Shown: piece by piece, positions 20,921-30,480 of the stretch | Layout of the letters: each line of letters starts with the position of its first letter | Numbering within the stretch: position 1 is the stretch's first letter | Assembly: GCA_949747775.1 (NCBI GenBank) | Contig: CATKGX010000097.1 | Coordinates: forward strand, 1 to 38,468 | Length of the DNA stretch: 38,468 nucleotides | Reading direction: 5' to 3' | DNA from: an uncultured Clostridia bacterium | GTDB lineage: Bacteria > Bacillota > Clostridia > TANB77 > CAG-508 | The notes under the pieces: model-generated | What the model was told of the DNA's origin: nothing | What the model saw: the letters and a program-made list of their open reading frames with translations, nothing else | Databases searched by the model: none | Program-made: the position numbers and the translations under genes

Positions 20921-21808
20921 TTGCTAAAAGGAATCGTTATTAGTAATGTATCAGATTTATATCATATAGAAACAGAAGCAGGAAGTGTATATAATTGTAA
21001 TGCAAGGGGAAAGTTTAAAAGTAATGAGATTAGTCCTGTAACAGGAGACAAAGTGGAAATTGAAATCATAGATGATGAAAAAAAGACAGGAATTATTAAC
21101 AAAATAGAAGATAGAACAAACTATATTAAAAGACCTAAAATGGCAAATTTGTCTCAAATGATATTAGTGGTGTCAGCAAAACTACCAAAACCAGATTTAG
21201 AGTTGCTAGATAAACAACTGGTGTATGCAGAATATTTAAACATCCATCCTATTATATGCTTTAATAAAGTAGATTTAGTAGATGATGAGTTAATAGAAAA
21301 TATGGCAAATGTATATAGAAAAATAGGTTACACAGTTATAAAAACGAATGCCAAAGAAGAGGTAGGAATAGATACTTTAAAACAAATGCTAAAAGGGCAT
21401 ATAACAGCGTTTTCAGGAAATTCAGGGGTAGGAAAATCTACGCTAATTAATGGCATATTTGGTAAAGATAAGGCACAAGAGGGGTTAGTTAGTCACAAAA
21501 ATAAAAGAGGCAAAAACACAACAACACAAGTATATTTATATAAAATAGAAGATAATACCTATATTGCAGATACGCCAGGTTTTTCAACATTAGATATTAG
21601 CGAAATTGAATCAGAATACTTATGTCACTATTTTGTAGAATTTGTACCATATATAGAAAAATGTGAATTTGTGGGTTGTAGTCATGTAAAAGAGCAAAAT
21701 TGTGGAATTAAAATGGGCTTAGAAGCAGGAAAAATAGATAAAGGTAGATATGATAGATATTGCAAAATATATCAAGATTTAAAAGAAAAGGAGGAAAGAA
21801 AATGGTAG
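20921..21808 (+). CDS. rsgA: Ribosome small subunit-dependent GTPase A
   Basis: GNSGVGKSTLING, CFNKVDLV, DTPGF, C-terminal Cys/His zinc site; TTG start. Confidence 0.94.
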   Translation: MLKGIVISNVSDLYHIETEAGSVYNCNARGKFKSNEISPVTGDKVEIEIIDDEKKTGIINKIEDRTNYIKRPKMANLSQMILVVSAKLPKPDLELLDKQLVYAEYLNIHPIICFNKVDLVDDELIENMANVYRKIGYTVIKTNAKEEVGIDTLKQMLKGHITAFSGNSGVGKSTLINGIFGKDKAQEGLVSHKNKRGKNTTTQVYLYKIEDNTYIADTPGFSTLDISEIESEYLCHYFVEFVPYIEKCEFVGCSHVKEQNCGIKMGLEAGKIDKGRYDRYCKIYQDLKEKEERKW

Positions 21809-22461
21809 AGGTATCAACTTCAATTTTAAATGTAAAAAAAGAAGAGGCACTAAAAACATTATACAATTTAGAAACAGCGAAAACAGACTATTTTCATATA
21901 GATGTCATGGACGGAAAATTTGTAGAAAATAGTACAAACGAACTTATGCTAGAATACTGCGAATATTTAAATAGTATTACCAATGTACCATTAGACGTTC
22001 ATTTAATGGTAGAAGGCGTAGAAGATTACATTAAAAGTTATTTGGCATTTGAACCAAATAGTATCACAGTTCATTACGAAGCGGCTAAAAATATAGAAGA
22101 ATTGAAAAACTGGCTTAATCAAATTAAAGAAAATAATTGCAAAGCAGGAGTAAGTATAAAGCCAAATACAAAGGTAGAAGAAATATATCCTATATTACCG
22201 TATGTTCATACAGTATTGGTAATGACAGTAGAGCCAGGAAAAGGAGGACAAAAGTTAATTCCAGAAACAATAGAAAAGATAAAACAATTAAAGGAATATA
22301 TAGAAAATAGTGGGTTAGAAGTTGACATAGAGGTAGATGGAGGAATTAACCTAGAAAATGTGCAAGAAGTAAAAGATGCTGGTTGCAACATTATTGTTGC
22401 GGGAACAGCAATTATTCATACAGAAAATTATGCAGAAGCAATTAAGAAATTAAAACAGTAA
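21802..22461 (+). CDS. rpe: Ribulose-phosphate 3-epimerase
   Basis: STSILNVKKEEA, FHIDVMDGKFVENST, VMTVEPGKGGQK, EVDGGI. Confidence 0.94.
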   Translation: MVEVSTSILNVKKEEALKTLYNLETAKTDYFHIDVMDGKFVENSTNELMLEYCEYLNSITNVPLDVHLMVEGVEDYIKSYLAFEPNSITVHYEAAKNIEELKNWLNQIKENNCKAGVSIKPNTKVEEIYPILPYVHTVLVMTVEPGKGGQKLIPETIEKIKQLKEYIENSGLEVDIEVDGGINLENVQEVKDAGCNIIVAGTAIIHTENYAEAIKKLKQ

Positions 22462-22479
22462 ATGTATATGTAACAAAAA

Positions 22480-22520
22480 TGCAGTTAAAAGTTTCATAGA
22501 AACTTCTAACTGCATTTTGC
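22480..22520. terminator. bidirectional terminator
   Basis: atgcagttaaaagttt-cata-gaaacttctaactgcatttt. Confidence 0.7.
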
Positions 22521-22539
22521 AACAAATTATGTGAGGACG

Positions 22540-23121
22540 TTACTCAAACGGATCATAGTTAAAATCATCAGGTCCCCACCTATGAGGTTCTCTAACAATA
22601 ACTTCAGGAATTTCTAAAGCGTCATTTAATAAATGAGCAACATTGGTTAGTTCTTTTTCTAATGAATCAATTTGAGAGCGTAATTTTCTTTCCGCTTGCT
22701 CTAAATATTTTGCTGTGGAACGCAATTCGTTTAATTTTTCCTTTTGATAATCTACTTCTGCTTGACGATCAGGAGGGATCGGAAGAGAAGCTTTAAGGTC
22801 AACTTTTTCTTGTTTCTCAAAAATGTAATAAGAAGCTCCTTTATGCTTAAGAGTAGCAACAAAGTCTTGTGGCTTTTCGGAATGTTCATCGCAAAGGCAA
22901 CATTTATAATAAGTAGATGTTGGTGTTATGTAACTACCAAAAGGCCCGAAGTGTTGAATTCGATAAAAAACATGATTACAGTTGTGTTGCCAATTTTGAA
23001 GAAAAATATGATATTCTTTCCACTTTTCTTTTCTTTGTTTTTCAATAGTTTCAAGCTGATTTTTCATTTCCACAAGTTGCTTAATCCGAGCTTTAACCTG
23101 TTCAATAAGTTGTTGTTCCAT
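22540..23121 (-). CDS. Hypothetical coiled-coil protein with Cys cluster (CCLCDEH), orphan
   Basis: MEQQLIEQVKARIKQLVEMK...; atypical composition versus neighbours. Confidence 0.65.
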   Translation of the reverse strand: MEQQLIEQVKARIKQLVEMKNQLETIEKQRKEKWKEYHIFLQNWQHNCNHVFYRIQHFGPFGSYITPTSTYYKCCLCDEHSEKPQDFVATLKHKGASYYIFEKQEKVDLKASLPIPPDRQAEVDYQKEKLNELRSTAKYLEQAERKLRSQIDSLEKELTNVAHLLNDALEIPEVIVREPHRWGPDDFNYDPFE

Positions 23122-23170
23122 AAATACATACCTTCTTTCATAAATTATTATAAAAAGGAAGTGTGTTCTT

Positions 23171-24115
23171 ATGGACGAAAAAAAGAATGAAATTATTTTG
23201 TTTGAAAACCAAGGAGTAAAGTTAGAAGTAAATTTAAAAGAAGAAACGGTATGGCTTACCCAAGCACAAATGGAAGAATTATTTGATGTAAAACATGCAA
23301 CTATAAGTGAACATATTAATAACATTTTTAAAGAAGAAGAACTTGAAGAAAAAACTTCTGTCGGAATTTCCGACAAAAGTACAGGAGGAAGAAGAGCTAA
23401 AATATATAATTTAGATGTAATTATATCTGTGGGATATAGGGTTAAATCGAAAAATGGTGTAATTTTTAGACAATGGGCAAACAGAATACTAAAAGATTAT
23501 ATGTTAAAAGGATATGCCGTAAATCAGAGAAGATTAGAATATTTAGAAAAAACAATTAAGCTTATTGATATAGCAAATAGAATAGATGAAAGATTAGAAG
23601 GAAATGATGCAAAAGAAATATTAAAAGTAATTGGAGATTATTCAAAAGCACTTGATTTACTTGATGACTATGACCATAGAACACTAAAGAAAATAGATGG
23701 AAATATAGATGAAAGAAGAATTAAGTATAGTGAATGTATAGAAATTATAAATAAGTTAAGATTTAATGAAGAAAGTTCATTATTTGCAGTAGAACGAGAT
23801 AAAGGATTAGAGTCAATTATAGGCAATATTTATCAAAGTTTTGCAGGACGAGATATATACAAGAGTATAGAAGAAAAGGGAGCAAATTTCTTTTATTTAA
23901 TAGTAAAAAATCATGTATTTACAGATGGAAATAAACGAATTGCAGCCACCTTATTTATATACTTTTTAAACTTTTATGGAATATTATACAAAGATGGGAA
24001 ACAAACAATAGATAATAATACACTAGCAGCACTAACTTTATTAATAGCAGAATCAAACCCAAAAGAGAAAGATGTAATTATAGATTTAGTAATGAATTTT
24101 CTAAATAATGATTGA
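23171..24115 (+). CDS. RhuM-family protein with C-terminal Fic/Doc domain
   Basis: N-terminal VWLTQAQMEELF...IYNLDVIISVGYRVKSKNGVIFRQWAN (RhuM) and C-terminal HVFTDGNKRIA (Fic/Doc). Confidence 0.88.
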   Translation: MDEKKNEIILFENQGVKLEVNLKEETVWLTQAQMEELFDVKHATISEHINNIFKEEELEEKTSVGISDKSTGGRRAKIYNLDVIISVGYRVKSKNGVIFRQWANRILKDYMLKGYAVNQRRLEYLEKTIKLIDIANRIDERLEGNDAKEILKVIGDYSKALDLLDDYDHRTLKKIDGNIDERRIKYSECIEIINKLRFNEESSLFAVERDKGLESIIGNIYQSFAGRDIYKSIEEKGANFFYLIVKNHVFTDGNKRIAATLFIYFLNFYGILYKDGKQTIDNNTLAALTLLIAESNPKEKDVIIDLVMNFLNND

Positions 24116-24233
24116 TAGACATCTCAGTGATAACTTACATGTATACTGTAGGGTAGATAAAAAATTGCTAATTAATATTGACAAAATAAAATTAAATGAT
24201 AAAATAAGAATATCGAAAAAACAGGAAAAATGG

Positions 24234-24285
24234 ACTAAAAAAAAAACTGATTTTGCAGTTTTTGATTTTAGTCTATTTTTGTTTT
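24234..24285 (+). terminator. terminator after RhuM-Fic gene
   Basis: gactaaaa...aaaactg-attttg-cagtttt...ttttagtc then T-rich tract. Confidence 0.55.
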
Positions 24286-24323
24286 TTAAAGAAATAGAGC
24301 CAATATAAAGGGAGGTAATAAAG

Positions 24324-25938
24324 TTGAAAACAAAGTATATTTTTGTAACAGGTGGAGTGGTATCAGGTTTGGGAAAAGGAATTACAGCAGCGTCTTTGGG
24401 AAGATTATTAAAAAATAGAGGATATAAAGTAGTAAATCAAAAGTTTGATCCATACTTAAATGTAGACCCAGGAACGATGAGCCCTTATGAACATGGAGAA
24501 GTGTTTGTAACAGATGATGGAGCAGAAACAGACTTAGATTTAGGACATTACGAAAGATTTACAGATGAGAGTTTAAATAAAAATTGTAGTGTTACTATGG
24601 GAAAAATTTATCAGGAAGTGATTAAAAGAGAAAGAAGGGGAGACTACCTTGGAAAAACAGTACAAGTAATTCCACATGTAACTAATATGATAAAAGAAAA
24701 GATTTATTCATTTGAGGATAAAGATGTTGACATTGTTATTACAGAAATTGGAGGAACAGTAGGAGATATAGAAGGCTTATCCATTATAGAAGCAATTAGG
24801 CAAGTGGGACTAGAAAATGCAGCAGAAGATGTTATTTATGTGCATGTTACTTTATTACCATATATTAGTGGTTCAAATGAGCTAAAGTCAAAGCCAACTC
24901 AGCATTCTGTAAAAGAACTTCAGTCATTTGGAATAAAACCAGATATATTAGTTTGCAGAACAGAAATAGATATACCAGATAATTTAAGAGAAAAAATAGC
25001 ATTATTTTGCAATGTACGAAAGACAAGTGTTATTGCCAATAAAACAGCTTCTTGCTTGTATGAAGTGCCACTAGTATTAGAAGAAGAGGGCTTAGCCAAA
25101 GCAGTATGTAGTCATCTGCACTTAGAACATTGTGAAGCAAATAATCAAGAATGGGAGGAAATGATAGAAAAAGTAAAGAATCTTCCTAATAAAGAAGTAA
25201 TGGTAGGAATTATTGGAAAGTATGTAAAATTAGAAGACTCGTATATATCTGTTATTGAGAGCTTACATCATGCAGGGTTTGAAAATAATATAAAAGTAAA
25301 ACCAAAATTAATTGATTGTGAAGGCGTAACTGAGCAAAACGCAAAAGAGATATTAAAAGATTGCCAAGGAATTATTGTACCAGGAGGATTTGGAAATAGA
25401 GGAATTGAAGGTAAAATTCAAACGATTAAATATGCAAGAGAAAATAACATACCATTTTTGGGAATATGCTTAGGGATGCAAATGGCTGTTGTAGAATTTG
25501 CAAGAGATGTGTTAAAAATAGAAAAGGCAAATTCTGAGGAATTTGATGAAATTTGTGAAGAGCCTGTTATACATATTATGTATGATCAAAAAGATGTTAC
25601 CAAAAAAGGAGGGACAATGCGACTTCGGAAGTTATCCATGTGTGATAAAAAAAGGAAGTCTTGCAGAAAAAGTATATAAAGAGGCAAATATAGCAGAAAG
25701 ACATAGACATAGATTTGAATATAATAATCAGTATAAAGAACAAATGGAAGAAGCGGGACTAACTGTTTCTGGAACATCTCCTGATGGAAAATTAGTTGAA
25801 ATTGTAGAAATACAAGCTCACCCATTTTTTATTGCAACTCAATTTCATCCTGAATTAAAATCAAGACCAGATAGACCAGCACCACTATTTGTAGAACTAG
25901 TAAGGGCAATAAAAAAACAGGTAAATTCAAAAGGATAA
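24324..25938 (+). CDS. pyrG: CTP synthase, split by an apparent +1 frameshift at 25626 (24324-25625 joined to 25627-25938)
   Basis: [16 protein letters not shown] start (TTG), GATase PGGFGNRG and GICLGMQ. Frame 0 ends at 25679 after [15 protein letters not shown]...*; the +1 frame gives [23 protein letters not shown]...[20 protein letters not shown]. Confidence 0.94.
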
Positions 25939-25947
25939 TTGCCATAA

Positions 25948-25985
25948 ATAAAAAGTATGAAATTTTTACATTTCATACTTTTTAT
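25948..25985. terminator. bidirectional terminator between pyrG and bactofilin-like gene
   Basis: ataaaaagtatgaaat / atttcatactttttat, 16-bp arms. Confidence 0.8.
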
Positions 25986-25993
25986 TTAAATAT

Positions 25994-27184
25994 CTATTTT
26001 GTTTCTTCTACTGTAGTAGATTCTTCTGATTTGTCATCAAGTCCTTTTTTCATTACTAAATTTATAACAATTATTCCAAGACCAATCATTGGAACAATAA
26101 ATGCAACCAATGCACCTAAATAAGGAATTAGTTTTAGTAAGTTGAGTACTAAGACAACTAGTAAAGTTGTTAAAATAAACATGATATTTGTATCTTTGCC
26201 TAATTTTGTATTAATTAGTTTTGCACATGCAATACCAAATATTGCTTTTGAAATTGTAAGAGCAAGAATAAATAATGTGACACCTGCTACAGAAATACCT
26301 GCAACTAGGTTACCTGCTGTTAATAATAAAATAAAAGCTCCTGCAATTACTACAATACAAGTAAGAATACCTACACCAAAAGATAAAGGTGCTTTTTTCT
26401 TTAAAATTGTTCCAGCTTTTTCCTTAAAGTTAGGAGCAAGCCAAATAACGAATAAAGTAACAGCTAACACATATAGTAAAGAAGCAAGAATATTAGTAGT
26501 ATGATATGCTATTTTATTCGCTAAGCTAGGCTCATCAACTGTTAAAGGTGTATATTTTGTATTTCCTGTAACAACTCCTTCTACTATATCAAATTCAGAA
26601 TGTGCAGAATATTCTAAGTTTCCTGCAATTAAACCAGAAGCATTGTCTGGGAAAACTAATTGTTCTGTCGAAATATAAGCATCTCTTTTAACTAGACCAC
26701 TGATATAAATAGCATCTGATCCAATACGAATGTCTCGTGCAACAATAGATTTATTACCCATTGTAAAATTGCCACAAGCGGCATAAACGTCATAGCAAAT
26801 GCCATTTAAAGTAAGTGTTTTGGCACAAGCAAAAATGCTACCATGGATGTAAGCATTTTCTTCAATTGTAACATTGCCACCACAGGCAAAGACATCTCCA
26901 CCAATTTCGCCTGAAATAGTAATATTATTTCCAAAAGCAAAAACATTGCCATCTATTGTTTGATCAATAATAACGTTTGCTTCAGCCTTATAAATATCAG
27001 AAGCAATTAATTCATATGTATTCTCAGTAGGGGTAGTGTTATTGTCATCAGTGCTTGTAACTACATTTGGAGTAGTATTATCATCAGAAGTAGGTACTGC
27101 ATCTGATGCCATAGAAATAGTTGCAAGTGACAACATAATCAATAAAATTGATAATGCAAGTATTCGTTTTAAATTACGTTTCAT
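25994..27184 (-). CDS. Membrane protein with bactofilin-like polymer-forming beta-helix region
   Basis: Repeats IDGNVFAFGNNITISGEIGGDVFACGGNVTIEENAYIHGSIFACA plus C-terminal TM segments and signal peptide. Confidence 0.8.
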   Translation of the reverse strand: MKRNLKRILALSILLIMLSLATISMASDAVPTSDDNTTPNVVTSTDDNNTTPTENTYELIASDIYKAEANVIIDQTIDGNVFAFGNNITISGEIGGDVFACGGNVTIEENAYIHGSIFACAKTLTLNGICYDVYAACGNFTMGNKSIVARDIRIGSDAIYISGLVKRDAYISTEQLVFPDNASGLIAGNLEYSAHSEFDIVEGVVTGNTKYTPLTVDEPSLANKIAYHTTNILASLLYVLAVTLFVIWLAPNFKEKAGTILKKKAPLSFGVGILTCIVVIAGAFILLLTAGNLVAGISVAGVTLFILALTISKAIFGIACAKLINTKLGKDTNIMFILTTLLVVLVLNLLKLIPYLGALVAFIVPMIGLGIIVINLVMKKGLDDKSEESTTVEETK

Positions 27185-27206
27185 AAATATATTTCCTCCT
27201 ATTAGA

Positions 27207-27392
27207 TTAATTAATGCTATCATATACTGTTTTGCTATATTTGTCAATTGTGTTAATAGGTGAGTTTGCGATAAAATAGATACAGTCGGAATTGACAGAT
27301 AATTTCTGAGATTGGATTTTGTCTAGATAGCATTTGCCATCTTTTTGATATTTACAATTTGAAGAACAGTTTATATTAATCAAGAAAAACAC
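27207..27392 (-). CDS. Small Cys-containing hypothetical protein
   Basis: CSSNCKYQKDGKCYLDKI...DCIYF. Confidence 0.55.
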   Translation of the reverse strand: MFFLININCSSNCKYQKDGKCYLDKIQSQKLSVNSDCIYFIANSPINTIDKYSKTVYDSIN

Positions 27393-27444
27393 CTCTTAGC
27401 ATATAGTATGAGGCGTTTTTAATAAATTATACATAGGATATAGC

Positions 27445-28071
27445 TTAAGATTTATTTTTACAAAATTGTTTTAAAGGGCATTTGTCACATTGTGGAGAAC
27501 GAGCGGTACAAATATTTCTACCATGCCATATAAAAAGATGATTCACATCTTTGTAATATTCGTAAGGAATTTGTTTTAATAAATCTTGTTCAATTTTTTC
27601 AGGTTCTTTTTCGGAAGATAATCCAAGTTTAGTAGAAATTCTTTTAGCATGTGTGTCTACTGCAATTCCTTGTGGTTTATTAAATGCTTCTAACATAACA
27701 ACATTGGCAGTTTTTCTACCAACACCAGGTAAGCTCATCAGTTCCTCCATAGTTTGTGGGACTTTTCCATCAAATTCGTCTAATATCTTTTGTGCAGTTT
27801 TTTTTATATTTTTAGATTTTGTTTTATAAAAGCCACAAGGGTGAATTAAAACTTCAAGTTCTTCTAAAGGAATAGAGGCGAATTCTTCAGGAGTAGAGCA
27901 TCTAGCAAAAATAGAAGGTGTTGTTTTATTAACTCTATCATCTGTACATTGTGCAGAAAGAATAACTGCAATTAATAGTTCAAAAGGAGTAGCAAAATCA
28001 AGACTACATTTAGCGTCTGGATAAGATTGTTTTAATATTTCAATTATTTGTATTACATCTTTTTGCTTCAT
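27445..28071 (-). CDS. nth: Endonuclease III
   Basis: LLIAVILSAQCTDDRVN, LPGVGRKTANVV, VDTHAKRIS, C-terminal 4Fe-4S Cys motif. Confidence 0.95.
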   Translation of the reverse strand: MKQKDVIQIIEILKQSYPDAKCSLDFATPFELLIAVILSAQCTDDRVNKTTPSIFARCSTPEEFASIPLEELEVLIHPCGFYKTKSKNIKKTAQKILDEFDGKVPQTMEELMSLPGVGRKTANVVMLEAFNKPQGIAVDTHAKRISTKLGLSSEKEPEKIEQDLLKQIPYEYYKDVNHLFIWHGRNICTARSPQCDKCPLKQFCKNKS

Positions 28072-28188
28072 AAATTTTACCTCGTTTATATAATATTCTA
28101 GTATATTATACCATAAATAAAACATAAAGTGGTAACAAAAAGAGAAAAAATTAATATAATATACAAAAAGATAGGAGGTAAAATACAT

Positions 28189-28338
28189 ATGTTAGAGGCG
28201 TTAAAGAAGACGTTAGGGGTATGTCTTATAGGACTTGGACTAGGAATATTACTTGTGCTATTACTTCCTATATCAGGCTGGCTATTTGCAATAGGAGTCG
28301 TAATAGTAGCAGTTGGATTAATGTGGTTATCTTGTTAA
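28189..28338 (+). CDS. Small membrane protein upstream of spoVM
   Basis: MLEALKKTLGVCLIGLGLGILLVLLLPISGWLFAIGVVIVAVGLMWLSC with AGGAGGT SD. Confidence 0.7.
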   Translation: MLEALKKTLGVCLIGLGLGILLVLLLPISGWLFAIGVVIVAVGLMWLSC

Positions 28339-28356
28339 AAAGGAGAGTGGTTTTAA

Positions 28357-28434
28357 ATGACAATCGTTGTAAAAAAAGTCCCAAAATTTTTAAGAGGCTT
28401 TGTAAAGTTAATATTTGGAATAAAGGATGCTTAA
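28357..28434 (+). CDS. spoVM: Stage V sporulation protein SpoVM (25 aa)
   Basis: MTIVVKKVPKFLRGFVKLIFGIKDA resembles B. subtilis SpoVM MKFYTIKLPKFLGGIVRAMLGSFRKD; adjacent to rpmB; SD AGGAGAG. Confidence 0.85.
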   Translation: MTIVVKKVPKFLRGFVKLIFGIKDA

Positions 28435-28455
28435 GAAAAAAGATAGCAAAAAATA

Positions 28456-28502
28456 GTAAAACAAAAAGACTATTCACAATGAAGGAATAGTCTTTTTGTT
28501 TT
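28456..28502. terminator. bidirectional terminator between spoVM and rpmB
   Basis: aaaacaaaaagactattc / gaatagtctttttgtttt. Confidence 0.8.
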
Positions 28503-28546
28503 ACGCGTAAATAAAAATTATATTAAAAATGATAAATACATATCAT

Positions 28547-28744
28547 TTAAGCTCTTTCAACTTTTCCAGAGCGTAAGCATTTAGCACATACAGAGATTGT
28601 TTTTGTATCTCCATTAACTAAAGCTTTTACTCTTCTTAAATTTGGTTTAAAAGTTCTTGTAGTTCTTCTACTAACGTGAGAACGAGCTATGCTTATTTTA
28701 TTTCCGTGTGATACTGATTTTTCACAAATTTCACATTTTGCCAT
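28547..28744 (-). CDS. rpmB: 50S ribosomal protein L28 (zinc-ribbon type)
   Basis: MAKCEICEKSVSHGNKISIARSHVSRRTTRTFKPNL...CAKCLRSGKV. Confidence 0.93.
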   Translation of the reverse strand: MAKCEICEKSVSHGNKISIARSHVSRRTTRTFKPNLRRVKALVNGDTKTISVCAKCLRSGKVERA

Positions 28745-28853
28745 AAGTTTTGCACCTCCTATATGTTTAAATAAAATTGACTATTTATAAGTTTATCACA
28801 AAATTTACAAAAATGCAAGAGATTTTGTAATTAAAATGTGGACGTGTAAATAT

Positions 28854-29549
28854 TTAATGAATTAAGTCATTTATTACCTCACCTGCAATTATAAGACCAG
28901 CGACAGATGGAACAAAGCTAATACTAGCAGGTGTTCTTTTTAGAATATCCTCTTGGTTAAAACGATATGGTACTTCTTTAGAATAAAGGACTTTTAAGTG
29001 GAAAATAGCACGTTTTTTTAATTCCTTTCGTATTACTTTGGCAAGTGGACATACCGAAGTTTTTGAAATGTCTGTAATTTCGAACATACTTGGATTTAAT
29101 TTATTTCCTGTTCCCATAGAGGAAATAAGCGGAATGTGATTTTGGTTTGCATAGCAAACTAAGTCTATTTTAGATGTTACACTATCAATAGCATCTACAA
29201 TATAGTTACAATCTTTAGGAATCATAGTAGCAAAATTAGCCTTGTTTGCGAATTCTTGAAAAGTAGTAACTTTGATAGATGGATTTATTAATAAAGCTCT
29301 TTGCTTTGTTACATCCACTTTGGCTTTGCCAATAGTAGTAGTGTCTGCGATTAATTGCCTATTCATGTTAGTAATATCAACAATATCGTTATCTATAATT
29401 ACTAAGTTTCCAATTCCACTACGAACTAGGCCTTCTATTACATAAGAGCCAACCCCCCCGCAGCCAAAGACAACTACGGTGCTATTTTGCAATTTATATA
29501 GAGCTTCTGTTCCAATTAATAGTTCTGTTCTATTAAGCCAATTTTCCAT
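28854..29549 (-). CDS. tcdA: tRNA threonylcarbamoyladenosine dehydratase (E1-like)
   Basis: VVVFGCGGVGSYVIEGLVRSGIGNLVIIDNDIVDITNMNRQ, DAIDSVTSKIDL. Confidence 0.9.
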   Translation of the reverse strand: MENWLNRTELLIGTEALYKLQNSTVVVFGCGGVGSYVIEGLVRSGIGNLVIIDNDIVDITNMNRQLIADTTTIGKAKVDVTKQRALLINPSIKVTTFQEFANKANFATMIPKDCNYIVDAIDSVTSKIDLVCYANQNHIPLISSMGTGNKLNPSMFEITDISKTSVCPLAKVIRKELKKRAIFHLKVLYSKEVPYRFNQEDILKRTPASISFVPSVAGLIIAGEVINDLIH

Positions 29550-29857
29550 GTTAAACCTCACAAATTATAAAAAAGTTTACTTATTATTTTTTTATGATAT
29601 AAGAATATATTTACAGTAAAAGATAAAAATAGTAGGTTAACGAATATATTCAATATACCACCTTACTTTCTTATCATATGTATAAGAAGGTAATGACCAC
29701 ACGCTGAAATCTCTTTATACCATTTAATATTATAGCATTTACAAAAAATGGATGTCAATACAAAACAAACAAAAATTTGCAAAAAAGCTTGCAAATTTTT
29801 TTGTTTGTGATAGAATAGGCAATATATAATAAGATTGTAAAGTAAAAGGAGACAAAA

Positions 29858-30466
29858 ATGTTTGCATATATAAAAGGAAGTTTAGAAGTAAAAACAACAG
29901 GGTATGTTGTAATAGAAACAAATGGAATAGGCTATAAAATTTATATGTCAGAAACAGCGATTGAAAGATTAGGTGAAATAGGAAGTATTACAAAAGTACA
30001 TACTTACGTAAAAGTAAGGGAAGATGATGTTAGTATATTCGGATTTAATACAAATGAAGAACTTCGCATGTTTGAGTTATTATTATCTGTTAGCGGAATA
30101 GGTGCTAAATCTGCAATTAGTATTCTTTCTAATATATCACCATCTAGCTTTGCATTAGCAGTTATTACAAATGATATAGCTACATTAAAAAAATTACCAG
30201 GAATTGGAGTAAAGTCAGCACAAAGGGTAATTTTGGAGCTTAAAGATAAACTAAAAACAGAAGAAATAACCAAAACAGATAAAGCACCAACAATCGAAAT
30301 GAAACAGAAGGTACAAGAAGATGATAGAGTGTCAGAAGCAATATCAGCTTTGCAAGTATTAGGATATAGTAGAAAAGAAATTGAAACAGCAATGGAAAAA
30401 ATAGATGTGACATCACTTACAGTAGAAGATATTATTAGAAAAGGTCTTAATAATTTGGCAAGATAA
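29858..30466 (+). CDS. ruvA: Holliday junction DNA helicase RuvA
   Basis: MFAYIKGSLEVKT, SGIGAKSAISILS, LPGIGVKSAQRVILELKDK. Confidence 0.95.
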   Translation: MFAYIKGSLEVKTTGYVVIETNGIGYKIYMSETAIERLGEIGSITKVHTYVKVREDDVSIFGFNTNEELRMFELLLSVSGIGAKSAISILSNISPSSFALAVITNDIATLKKLPGIGVKSAQRVILELKDKLKTEEITKTDKAPTIEMKQKVQEDDRVSEAISALQVLGYSRKEIETAMEKIDVTSLTVEDIIRKGLNNLAR

Positions 30467-30480
30467 GAAAGGAAAGATAT

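Noticed and set aside
25543-25938. ORF 25543-25938 as an independent gene
   Set aside because: Its N-terminal part overlaps pyrG out of frame; only the portion after 25627 is pyrG GATase sequence.
29452-29460. C7 homopolymer in tcdA as a phase-variable tract
   Set aside because: It encodes the conserved GCGGVGSY loop in frame; a single 7-nt run is weak evidence for phase variation.
29575-29740. Intergenic region upstream of ruvA with short hairpins as ncRNA
   Set aside because: Small inverted repeat (ttcttat/ataagaa) only; no promoter-terminator arrangement convincing enough to call.
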